DNA from: Haliclystus octoradiatus
Lineage: Eukaryota; Cnidaria; Staurozoa; Stauromedusae; Haliclystidae
NCBI GenBank assembly: GCA_916610825.1
Contig: OU744449.1
Location: 10,857,520 to 10,921,519, forward strand
DNA: 64,000 bases
Direction: 5' to 3'
The position numbers were made by a program, and so were the translations under genes. Position 1 is the first letter of the stretch. The number at the start of each line of letters is the position of its first letter. The notes under the pieces are model-generated. The model was not told the origin of the DNA. It saw only the letters and a program-made list of their open reading frames with translations, and ran no database searches. Shown here in pieces: positions 12,501 through 21,175 of the stretch.

Positions 12501-15500
12501 GTTTTACTTTTCACAAGAAAGTAAGTTTGTTTGTTTGATAATCTGAGCCCCGGTAATTTTTTTGCATCGAAACGAGATGATCTTAAAATAGCTTTTGAGG
12601 CCAATTTTCAGTGATTTTGCCGTGGCAAAACAGATCAAAATGTTTGGAAATGATCGATATTTGGTCAACAAATATAGACTTTTGAGGATGTTATTGATGT
12701 CGGACAAAGACATCGTTTTTAAATTTGAATTATTCAATGCTTGAGGATGTTAAATACAATTTATTTGGTTGATTTTCACAAAGGTAAGATAATATTATGG
12801 CCTGTTTAAAACTCTCAAAAACACAAATCTGAGTTAGACTATCTTGGTTCTATTATAATATCTTGCCTATAGGCATATGCTACTTCGACAAAAGATAATT
12901 ATTCTTTTCGTTTGGCTTAATTTGTGAAGGCGTTGAGAAACTACGATTCGCAATGGATAGATTCCCATATTTTATCTTTGTTGTTATTCTATACTATTTA
13001 TCAAAACTACTTTACATACTATACTTAATGTTCAATTTAATATAAAATATAATTTCCATTAAAAGCGCAAACGCTTCGATTGGATGACAAGAATTTCGTC
13101 GAATTGTTTCTCGAAAAGTTCGAATTCTTTTTCTTCTTCAAAATCGAGTTTTCTTTTCCTCTGCTGGCGATTCATTCCAATGCTTACATTCTTCATTTGT
13201 TGTTGAATTTGTTGAGTTGGATGATTGAATTTAGCAAAGACTGTTTCAAACATTGTTTCATGTTTGTTGAAGCTGTTGCTGTTGTTGTATGTTTGTGGTA
13301 GTCTACGTTTTGCTTTGGCAATGTAACGCATTCCACTCATCTCATATTGTCTCTTGATGGCAGAAACAAACTCACACCTACTGGGCTTATCTTTCAAACT
13401 AATTTGAATGTATTTGCCAATGTTACTTGCGCTGGTTGAGAGTGGAAACAAACACTAAAGGAGGAGAGAAAAAATGAAAGGTTTAGCAATGGTAATTGAG
13501 TGAAACGCAGCAGTTTTTGTTTTATGATGCCAAACTTACATTTGGTGATGGACATTTCCACAGTTGAACTCCCTTGCATAATTGAAGAGGAGACAATTCT
13601 ACCATGTGACATTCTCTGTTGTGACAATCCATGCAATAACGAACTGTATGACGTTCAGAATGTTTTTCTTCGTTTGGAATTCTGCTTGGTGTTTGCTTGT
13701 TTGCAGCCAATCCAACGATGTTTAATTTTGAAACAATTTGATGATAATACGAAGGAGGCTTTGATGTGCTAAATGCAGTCTTCCTTGCAACATGCATTGC
13801 CCTTAGAAAATCTCTCTTTGCAGGAAAGCACACTGCATCGAATTTCAAGTATCTTTTAATGCATTCTTTAGGCATACCAAAAGGAAACGGACACTGCAAA
13901 TGGAAACATACACAAAATATTAACCTATATAAATGCCATCTATTAAATAGACAGATAGTAGTTAAATAATATTGTTGATATAAATTACTTACCTTTTGTT
14001 TTGGACATTGTAGCATTTTCACGCCTCTGTGAATATCCTTGCTAATTAATGGAATTACTTCTTTGTCATTTGCATAACAGTAAATACAATTAGATAAACA
14101 ATGTTTATCATTCTCTGTTGTAAATATATCCATTATAATTAGATATATAATCAACTATAGACTAATAACTTTAATCTCAATTTAGTTCTCGATCACGGTA
14201 ACTGTCGAATAACTAACAGTTTAATCATAAAGATTACCGATTGTGACGTCATGAATGATTTTTAATTAACTTTACCTCAATTTCAAAATTTGTGCATGAT
14301 TGTGAGATTTATGGTAATGAACTGTAATCTTCCTTAAACGATACGAACTGCATAATCGTTCTCTTAATTTCGTTACTTGAATGGTTAGTAATTCTTCTAA
14401 TTAATTATTATCCTTCATTTAATATCATATATATAGAGAGGTTATGAGCTGAAGCCTGGTGAATTTTTGACAATTTATTTTGCAGATATCATTTTCAACT
14501 CTCAGTCTCAACACCTTTTAGTATTTCCATATCAAGCAAACCCTATTCGGAACCAGACATCCACTTTTAATACAATCTTCAAAGCACCTGCATAGTTTCT
14601 TAATGGAGTTTCCACTAAACGGCAAGAAATCTGAATGCGGATGTATAATTTTCGGTGTTCCTCTCGAGTAAGCCCGCAAAAATCAAATGTCTCCAATGTT
14701 AGTTCGTCATTGCTATCCTCGTTCTCGTTCTTATTAATTGACTAATCCTGTGTGTTGGTGTCATCGGCGGGCGGTTGTTGGGGTGGTAGCGCAGGGATCG
14801 TTTGGTGGGTCGGCAGATGGGCGGCACAGAAGAGACAGAGGGGGTTGCAGGACTTGGCAGGGGTTGGCGGGCGTACGGTTTCTTTAAATCTTTAATTCAC
14901 ATTCAACAATCGTTGTATTAATTAACGTGTTGATGTCGCCACTGTCACCGGTTACTTGTTGTAGATTCTGCGGGAATTCTACAGAAATGATTAAAATTTC
15001 AGTTTCTCTGTGATCTGTTACATCTGTTTTAACCACCACAAAAGATGCTCAAAAACACACTCTCTTTCTCTCTCTCTCGTGGATGTAAAACAGCAAAGAG
15101 GCTATCTAGGCATATTGATGTTGCAGCATAATCAATTTCAAGTCCATCGAATTATAAGGCTAACATCAAAGGCTCCAGCAACAGCAACAAAAGGTTTGGA
15201 AATTGGACCCCTTGCAAGAAACTCAGTTCCAATTTTCTGGAAAGTAAAGCCAAACTGTTATTCATTAAGTTACATAAAATTTGTATCCAAATACTCCGAA
15301 AAAACGAGAGCCACGTTTCATTTGTAACAAAGGCTGAGCATATTGTATTATCATAAGAAGAAATTCTATGAATATTCCTGGGAGCGTTAATTTTGTTTTA
15401 CCGTAATCTTTAATCACGGCAATAACCTTCAATCCAAATTTTATTTAGTTAATCGTTGTTATTCAACCGGGAATGCGCATGCGATATTCACTGCGGTTGT

Positions 15501-18500
15501 CACCATCGATACAATTCGTTAGATGGGCTTCAGGTCCTGACGAGCTAAGACATCACGAAGGTCTCTGGTGGGTCCTTTGGCAGGGAAGAGACAAGGATCA
15601 GACCAGCCCCAAAATCTTCAATCGATTGGTTTAATTCCAACATTATTGTAACCCAAGCACATATTTTGAAAATATACAACCAACATGCATGCTTCAATAT
15701 TTTTTTATTTTTTTTTTATACTATTTATCCAAAACTACTTTACATACTATACTTAATGTTCAATTTAATACAAAATGTAATTTCCATTAAAAGCGCAAAC
15801 GCTTCGATTGGATGACAAGAATTTCGTCGAATTGTTTCTCGAAAAGTTCGAATTCTTTTTCTTCTTCAAAATCGAGTTTTCTTTTCCTCTGCTGACGATT
15901 CATTCCAATGCTTACATTCTTCATTTGTTGTTGAATTTGTTGAGTTGGATGATTGAATTTAGCAAAGACTGTTTCAAACATTGTTTCATGTTTGTTAAAG
16001 CTGTTGCTGTTGTTGTATGTTTGTGGTAGTCTACGTTTTGCTTTGGCAATGTAACGCATTCCACTCATCTCATATTGTCTCTTGATGGCAGAAACAAACT
16101 CACGCCTACTGGGCTTATCTTTCAAACTAATTTGAATGTATTTGCCAATGTTACTTGCGTTGGTTGAGAGTGGAAACAAACACTAAAGGAGGAAAGAAAT
16201 AAGTGAAATGTTTAGCAATGGTAATTGAGTGAAACGCAGCAGTTTTTGTTTTATGATGCCAAAACTTACATTTGGTGATGGACATTTCCACAGTTGAACT
16301 CCCTTGCATAATTGAAGAGGAGACAGTTCTACCATGTGACATTCTCTGTTGTGACAATCCATGCAATAACGAACTGTATGACGTTCAGAATGTTTTTCTT
16401 CGTTTGGAATTCTGCTTGGTGTTTGCTTGTTTGCAGCCAATCCAACGATGTTTAATTTTGAAACAATTTGATGATAATACGAAGGAGGCTTTGATGTGCT
16501 AAATGCAGTCTTCCTTGCAACATGCATTGCCCTTAGAAAATCTCTCTTTGCAGGAAAGCACACTGCATCGAATTTCAAGTATCTTTTAATGCATTCTTTA
16601 GGCATACCAAAAGGAAACGGACACTGCAAATGGAAACATACACAAAATATTAACCTATATAAATGCCATCTATTAAATAGACAGATAGTAGTTAAATATT
16701 ATTGTTGATATAAATTACTTACCTTTTGTTTTGGACATTGTAGCATTTTCACGCCTCTGTGAATATCCTTGCTAATTAATGGAATTACTTCTTTGTCATT
16801 TGCATAACAGTAAATACAATTAGATAAACAATGTTTATCATTCTCTGTTGTAAATATATCCATTATAATTAGATATATAATCAACTATAGACTAATAACT
16901 TTAATCTCAATTTAGTTCTCGATCACGGTAACTGTCGAATAACTAACAGTTTAATCATAAAGATTACTGATTGTGACGTCATGAATGATTTTTAATTAAC
17001 TTTACCTCAATTTCAAAATTTGTGCATGATTGTGAGATTTATGGTAATGAACTGTAATCTTCCTTAAACGATACGAACTGCATAATCGTTCTCTTAATTT
17101 CGTTACTTGAATGGTTAGTAATTCTTCTAATTAATTATTATCCTTCATTTAATATCATATATATAGAGAGGTTATGAGCTGAAGCCTGGTGAATTTTTGA
17201 CAATTTATTTTGCAGATATCATTTTTGAGCTTAATTTCCTCAACTCTCAGTCTCAACACCTTTTAATATTTCCATATCAAGCAAACCCTATCCGGAACCA
17301 GACATCCACTTTTAATACAATCTTCAAAGCACCTGCATAGTTTCTTAATGGAGTTTCCACTAAACGGCAAGAAATCTGAATGCGGATGTATAATTACCGA
17401 TTGTGACGTCATGAATGAGTTTACTTAACTTTACCTCAATTTCAATATTTGTGCATGATTGTGAGATTTATGGTAATGATATGTAATCTTCTGTAAACTG
17501 CTTATCATGCATTCCTACATTCCAACCGTCGTTCATTTGCGTGTCTGTCTCTTGATTTTGTTGCAATTAATAATAAGTCACGTTGTTCATTCGAAATGAT
17601 TCTTGTTTTTCGTGAAAATAATTAAAAGTCATGAACTAATACTTGATTTCGTCTTTTAGTATAAATTTTCGAAATTGTTTTATGATTTTGATACAGTTGA
17701 TTGACACCCGCAGATAAATTTGGAACCCTGCCAATCCCCAATATCGTAACGATGCAATTTCGTTGATCTGAGGACCAAACCTTATTCCATGCAATCACTC
17801 AAATTGGAACACTTTCGATTACGCTATAACGGTCGATCGGTCATCCTAATGAATTTAACCTCTATAGAAAGACCACCTGCAAATTGTGGTCATTAAACAC
17901 GAGTACAATTTTGATTATTGATTTCTGTGATCACTGTGGACTATATGAATGGACGTTCATTTGATCTGCTTGCAGACTCACTGATAAACAGTAGACCAAG
18001 TTTACAATTTAAAGTTTACTAAGTTCACATTTTGACAGTGAGCTGCGAGCAGACTAGTAAGCTCTAAAAGCTTATTTTTGGAGACTTTATGTTTACAAAA
18101 AAATTGGAAATATATTTCAAAATTATAAAATATTTGAAATTAAGCTGAAATCGAACGTATTTGAATTTATGTTGTTAATAGTAGATAATAGAAAATTTAA
18201 CAAAAGGATCGTTCTTCGTTAAAATATCGTTCATTTCTCAATTGATTTAGGTATAGTCTTCCTTCGCTATGTGATTCAGCAGATTCATGTATCAGAACTC
18301 TACTTGGTGAAAAGGTAAGACATTATATAATAGGATGTAAGTTACATGCAAGTTCACTATGCAAAGGCGATGTTACTATGTATTAAGATGCTAACAAATA
18401 CTTGCTGCGTCGTGTTATCAATATCAAATCCGCGTAGATTAAAATATGAAAGTATTCGTTGAATACGACCTTTGTGTCAATTTATGATCTCGCAATACCG

Positions 18501-21052
18501 CGATCCCGGAGTTGGGACTTCCTTACATCGGCTGTACGGGGACGTGCCATTTTTGAAGGGTGCCTTTTCCAGATTCTTGTGAAATTTTAAGGTGTCAATT
18601 TCATCAGAGATTTTCAAAATGTTTAGAACTTTACCTTTGTTTTGCTGGTAAAAACTCGAATTTTTAGGGTGTTCATTCTCATTAGCTGTAAAATTTTACG
18701 GTTTTCCTCTATTTTTAAAAATGGCACATCCCAGTTAGAAAATTACTGAAGTACCCCCCCCCCTTCGGGACCGCGATACGGCTTGTTGTGGTCACGTTTT
18801 TATTTATTAGGATTTGCCTTTACAGTGTTCACAATTATTGAGTGACCATTTACGTTGTCATTACTCAACTTCATTATCTCCATTACGTTTGGCTGATGGA
18901 ACATTACTAATTACTAGTGCGTCATCATTTGCTTCTGATTACATCGTATGACCGACCAATCGTTATTGTTTTTCTTACAGATGGCTGATTTGTCTAAAGA
19001 TAGTTTGCGAATACCTCCCAATCCAAACGCAATTAAGACATTAACTCGTGCTGTTGAAATACAAAGTAAGTTCGTTAACTCACTATCATCCATATGTCTG
19101 ATCATGCGATCCTTGCTCGTTTAGGCTACAAATATTGAATGTTAATGTAGAAAGTATCACTGAGAATATCCATTCTATTTATCAACACCACACAGTTTTT
19201 GTAGAGTTTCAAAATCAAGTTTAACCAGGATTCTCTCTTTTGCGAACTGTACTTTCAAAAAATGATTTTCCATAATAATAGAGACATGTGCCACATTCAC
19301 CTGTACTCCACTTTACCAACGGCTGCTTCGTATAGGGTGTAGAGTAGCGGGATAGTAGGCCTTGCAGAGTTAGGCCGTTAATAATAATTATTATAATGAT
19401 AATAATAATTAATGATAATAGTTGATTCGTAGAAGCAGAGACTACACATATCAAGGTCTGCATTCTCTGACCCCTTGACAACCGGCTCTGTCAAATGCTG
19501 ACGTTGCACCACTATTGATCTGCTATTAATTAATTATCATCTAGTTCAGTGTAGTTTTTCATCCTGATCTTCGACTTTTACAGGTAAATACTGGTCTGTT
19601 GTTAAACGTTATACTACTCAAGTGTCTGTCTCTATGTTGGAAGCTTTGCGCGTGGAGAAAGAGGAAGCGGACACTGTCACTGCGCTGGCCTCATTGTCAA
19701 TGGGCGTGGTCAAAGAAGAGGCCGAGTAAGTATTTCGTAGGAAGGCTTTCAATATGAAACGTTGTACTGGGCATGCGCTAGATTGAGTTTGGTTTACATC
19801 TCATGTCCAGTTAGGCGTTTCGCCTTTGAAGATCTTGTTTGCATGAATATTGACAATATTCTGCCAAGGTGTGGTGAATTGACTTTAACGCGATAATTGA
19901 TCCCATTTTAATGCAAGTAAATGGATGTTTAGTTGTATTCAATTTGATGTGAGAAATTGATTGATAAAATTGAACTATACAGCAAAACATGCAAATTTTA
20001 TTTCTCTGGTTTCTGATCCATTATTCATCTTTCTAACTTTACATTTTTCCCCGTTATGTTATATATGAGCCCTTTGTATAAAAGTCTTTGAATGGCTGGA
20101 ATGTTTTCCTCGAATATTAAAGATGACGATGATGAAAAAATACATGATAGATAACAGTCTACATCGGTACTAATTACGGATACAACACAAAGAAAGCGAT
20201 ATAAAATAATAATTACTGTTAGACTGCCTTTACAAAGAGATAAAACAATGAAACAAAAGCATAGGTAGTAAAATGATCTGTCAGGATGATTACGAATTTC
20301 TTGGTTGTTCAGTATATGGGCATTTATGATAAAAAAATTCAAGAAAAACCGGTTTCAAATAATTTGAGTTGATGAAATCAAGAAAAACTTCTCTGTCTCT
20401 GAAACCCTGAAAGTTGTTGTGTTTTCTGTGACTTTTACTAATGATTGCTCTGGTAACAAAGTCGAATTTATTCTTCATCACAGTTCATATTAAATTATTA
20501 GTTGATGCTTATATTATATTTGATTTACATGTTAAATTTCTTGAAAGCCATGTGTCAGCTCACACAAAAAATAGTTTCACGCTTATATTGCCTTGATACA
20601 TCCGTCGCCAACTTTCAACTCGTGTAGTCTGTGCAGATAATGTTTGTGAGGTTGAAAATTTAATATTTCTAACGACATAAAACATGAGCTGTTACCTCTT
20701 ACAATTCATTTCAAGTAATACCTGTTTATGAATACCTTCACTACGAATTTTGAAAATCTGAGAAGTAACGGAAAACACACTGAAAACTTACTGAATATGC
20801 TACTGAGTTAGGCACTATACGTAGCTTTCAAATTATAAGGTGCGTTTCTGTAGTTTTCCAGCAAAATGAAAAGAATCTAGATTCAAGTGTCTGGTCAATT
20901 TCAGTATGGTTTCAGTACTCAATCCCATCCCAGTATGTTTTTTAGTAGGTTTTACTAAGTAGTGATTCAGTATCCAAGATTCATAGTGCTAATATATTTA
21001 TTTTAGAACTAAGAACGATGTCCCCATGGCAGATGAAGAAACAAGACAATAA
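545..21052 (+). CDS. HDAC4-like: Class IIa histone deacetylase (HDAC4/5/7/9 type), 5' truncated by window edge
   Basis: Class IIa histone deacetylase: removes acetyl groups from lysine and acts as a signal-regulated corepressor shuttling between nucleus and cytoplasm. Exons read from splice sites and phase: 545-661, 1376-2464, 3229-3278, 3380-3432, 4140-4186 (or from 4095), 5053-5106, 5630-5683, 7186-7241, 8865-8952, 9588-9707, 10496-10553, 10695-10734, 11081-11199, 11647-11716, 18251-18314, 18981-19065, 19584-19725, 21007-21052; they join in frame to 783 aa and a stop. Visible motifs: [11 protein letters not shown], a possible 14-3-3 site RESKSMP, the catalytic start TGLVYDT, zinc-site residues around HQCTCG and LPCGG, RPPGHH, the metal-binding [10 protein letters not shown] and SAGFDG. 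The segment LALEGGY carries Tyr where vertebrate class IIa enzymes have His. The MEF2-binding N-terminus lies outside the window. Family assignment is certain; the paralogue group is pre-duplication and cannot be split into 4/5/7/9. Confidence 0.95.
692..854 (+). mobile_element. hAT-like MITE, family A, complete copy
   Basis: A 163-bp element with termini CAGGGGCAAAAG and CTTTTGTTGGACCCTT in inverted orientation. It is flanked by a perfect 8-bp direct repeat TCCACACA (684-691 and 855-862), the target duplication size of hAT transposons. It has no coding capacity, so it would be mobilised in trans. Confidence 0.75.
2831..2983 (+). mobile_element. hAT-like MITE, family A
   Basis: Starts CAGTGTCAAACAAAAC and ends TTTTTGTTGAATCCTG. 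Flanking octamers ATCTTATC and ATCTTACC agree at 7 of 8 positions, as expected of an older 8-bp target duplication. Lies in an HDAC intron. Confidence 0.65.
3900..4091 (+). mobile_element. hAT-like MITE, family A, next to an HDAC exon
   Basis: Begins CAGGGTCTGACAAAATG and ends TTTGTCGGACCCTA. Flanks CAACTATG (3892-3899) and CAGCTATG (4092-4099) agree at 7 of 8 positions. The right flank contains a possible splice acceptor for the HDAC exon at 4095. Confidence 0.65.
4095..4186 (+). other. HDAC exon 5 with two possible acceptors
   Basis: Two acceptors keep the frame. Acceptor CTAG at 4136-4139 gives an exon from 4140 (47 bp). Acceptor ACAG at 4091-4094 gives one from 4095 (92 bp) and adds 15 residues before [13 protein letters not shown]. 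Vertebrate HDAC4 has an intermediate length here, so homology does not decide. The second acceptor sits at the edge of the MITE at 3900-4091. Confidence 0.6.
4636..4806 (+). mobile_element. TA-flanked MITE, family B (Tc1/mariner-like)
   Basis: A 171-bp element with inverted termini CAGTCGAACT and AGTTCGACTG, flanked by TA on both sides (4634-4635 and 4807-4808). Inside, AATATCCCC and GGGGGATATTAAGC are also inverted. Fragments of the same family occur near 895-1025, 9890-10040 and 29240-29440. Confidence 0.7.
5150..5315 (-). mobile_element. hAT-like MITE, family A, inverted copy
   Basis: Family A sequence in opposite orientation: AAATTCAGAAGAAAATTGAT, then GGCCAAACCTCAACAAAA, with degenerate termini CAGGCTCTGACAA and CCTTTTGTCG. 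No target duplication is readable. Confidence 0.55.
5684..7185. other. HDAC intron without clear gene content
   Basis: Apart from the family D MITE at its start I see only AT-rich sequence. Short open frames around 6123-6610 have no recognisable features and no splice context. Confidence 0.5.
5705..5893 (+). mobile_element. MITE, family D, older copy
   Basis: Shares AAATGCAATTCGGATAAGTG, the GCAACCTGGCTTT block and GACTTGCACTTAAG with the better preserved element at 61863-62041. Termini are worn. Confidence 0.5.
7431..7497 (+). other. tRNA-like sequence (degenerate)
   Basis: Contains a box A-like TAGCTCAGTGGCAG and a weak box B-like GGTTTGATTTT, and the outer bases GCAC/GTGC can pair. The D and anticodon arms do not fold canonically, so this is more likely a tRNA-derived pseudogene or SINE head than a working tRNA. 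Confidence 0.35.
8588..8612 (+). repeat. (GTT)n microsatellite
   Basis: A short run of GTT triplets in an HDAC intron. Confidence 0.8.
9236..9490 (-). mobile_element. 3' end of a non-LTR retrotransposon (CR1/jockey-like)
   Basis: On the minus strand a frame reads [19 protein letters not shown] followed by CLLEKHL, the usual end of LINE reverse-transcriptase ORFs (W-N-x-[LF]-P ... F-K-x-x-L). It is followed by a tail of CTGAATAAATGATGATGATG type, which appears on the plus strand as the CAT triplet run at 9236-9270. Only the last few hundred bases are present, typical of 5' truncation. A similar tail without coding sequence lies at about 30515-30560. Confidence 0.65.
9890..10040 (+). mobile_element. 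TA-flanked MITE, family B, 5' truncated
   Basis: Shares GTGGGACATTAAGCGAGGTG and the right terminus AAGTTTGACTG followed by TA with the family B element at 4636-4806. The left terminus is not visible. Confidence 0.5.
10245..10429 (+). mobile_element. TA-flanked MITE, family C
   Basis: Inverted termini CAATGAAACC and GGTTTGACTG flanked by TA. The internal ATAACAGCCAGATATGA is shared with the copy at 27973-28103. Lies in the HDAC intron before exon 10496-10553. Confidence 0.65.
10972..10994 (+). repeat. Poly-C tract
   Basis: A run of C interrupted by T just upstream of HDAC exon 11081-11199. A second C run lies near 18752-18762. Confidence 0.8.
12015..12882. repeat. Large inverted repeat (arms of about 375 bp)
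   Basis: The sequence from about 12015 to 12392 returns as its near-perfect reverse complement at about 12508-12882, around a unique centre of about 110 bp that contains GCGCG motifs. Matching anchors: AGGCCATAATATTATCTTAC on the left and GTAAGATAATATTATGGCCT on the right. The open frames in the arms are mirror images of each other and look non-coding. It lies in the HDAC intron just before the nested tandem genes. A foldback element or inverted duplication are both possible. Confidence 0.85.
13059..14133 (-). CDS. Two-zinc-knuckle protein with USPL1-like cysteine modules, copy A
   Basis: Three exons on the minus strand: 13993-14133, 13540-13893 and 13059-13454, with donors GTAAGT and acceptors TTTGCAG and CTTTAG, all phase 0, giving 296 aa. 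I chose the ATG at 14133 ([10 protein letters not shown]). Two modules share the spacing C-x2-C-x23-C-x4-C-x-F-P: residues about 16-48 (CIYC ... LQCPKQKCPFPFG) and 137-169 (CMDC ... WKCPSPNCLFPLS). This resembles the cysteine motif near the N-terminus of the SUMO protease USPL1 (C-x2-C-x22-C-x4-C-x-Y-P-L), but no protease domain follows. The C-terminus is basic and charged ([17 protein letters not shown]). The intron falls at the same residue in both modules. The gene is nested antisense in an HDAC intron. Zinc or partner binding is inferred; the function is unknown. Confidence 0.8.
14244..14251. promoter_or_regulatory. CRE-type site (TGACGTCA) upstream of copy A
   Basis: A perfect palindromic cAMP-response element 111 bp before the ATG of the nested gene at 14133. 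Function is inferred from the match and position only. Confidence 0.5.
14651..15717. other. Spacer between tandem gene copies
   Basis: Unique sequence between the two duplicated units. It has a local G-rich part (about 14765-14875) and a CT-rich run at about 15058-15078. I see no gene in it. Confidence 0.5.
15787..16863 (-). CDS. Two-zinc-knuckle protein with USPL1-like cysteine modules, copy B
   Basis: Tandem paralogue of the gene at 13059-14133. Exons 16723-16863, 16270-16623 and 15787-16182 have the same phase-0 borders and code for 296 aa. I see only two clear protein differences, both in exon 3: the run LSTNAS instead of LSTSAS, and SRREF instead of SRCEF. Both cysteine modules and the basic tail are intact. 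No frameshift or stop separates the copies, so both look functional. The near identity extends into introns and flanks, which means recent duplication or gene conversion. Confidence 0.8.
16974..16981. promoter_or_regulatory. CRE-type site (TGACGTCA) upstream of copy B
   Basis: The same element at the same distance (111 bp) from the ATG of copy B at 16863. Confidence 0.5.
17396..17500 (-). repeat. Third, partial copy of the nested genes' upstream region
   Basis: Repeats about 100 bp of the upstream region, including TGACGTCA at 17404-17411 and TGTGAGATTTATGGTAATGA, with more divergence than the other two copies. No coding part follows. Confidence 0.8.
17964..18057. mobile_element. Short foldback MITE (MULE-like family), old copy
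   Basis: Termini CTGCTTGCAGACTCACTG and CAGTGAGCTGCGAGCAGACT match the palindromic family at 23316-23405 and 38323-38427, including the GTAGACCAAGTTTAC interior. No target duplication is readable. Confidence 0.55.
19378..19422. repeat. AT-rich (TAA)n-type microsatellite
   Basis: Irregular TAA/TTA triplets in an HDAC intron. Confidence 0.7.
19726..21006. other. Last HDAC intron
   Basis: AT-rich intron; I see no gene or recognisable repeat in it. Confidence 0.5.
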
Positions 21053-21169
21053 ACATAACGTATTACGTCATACATAAACACACTCAATCTGGTATTCAAC
21101 CAATCATAATACTTTAAATAAGATCACGTGATATTGGGTAGATTTAATATGCAAAAAACGCACACAAAG

Positions 21170-21175
21170 AATAAA
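21170..21175 (+). promoter_or_regulatory. Polyadenylation signal of the HDAC gene
   Basis: AATAAA about 120 bp after the HDAC stop codon, followed by T-rich sequence. It is the best candidate for the 3' end of this transcript. Confidence 0.6.

Larger units (their letters stand above)
12991..14650 (-). repeat. Tandem segmental duplication, copy 1
   Basis: A 1.66-kb segment with one three-exon gene and its upstream region, repeated at 15718-17395. The match covers exons, introns, 3' flank and upstream region with only scattered substitutions. Copy 2 has a 15-bp insertion near 17225. Confidence 0.9.
15718..17395 (-). repeat. Tandem segmental duplication, copy 2
   Basis: Second copy of the unit at 12991-14650. 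Immediately after it, 17396-17500 repeats the upstream region once more (ACCGATTGTGACGTCATGAA ... GTGCATGATTGTGAGATTTA), so there are three copies of the upstream region but two genes. Confidence 0.9.

Noticed and set aside
12162-12737. Mirror-image ORFs of 77-89 aa in the large inverted repeat
   Set aside because: The two frames are the same sequence read from each arm; they lack domain signals and start from the palindrome, so they are shadows of the repeat.
13080-13969. Plus-strand ORFs over the nested genes (and at 15808-16708)
   Set aside because: They overlap the spliced minus-strand exons, which have proper GT..AG borders and cysteine motifs; the plus frames have neither.
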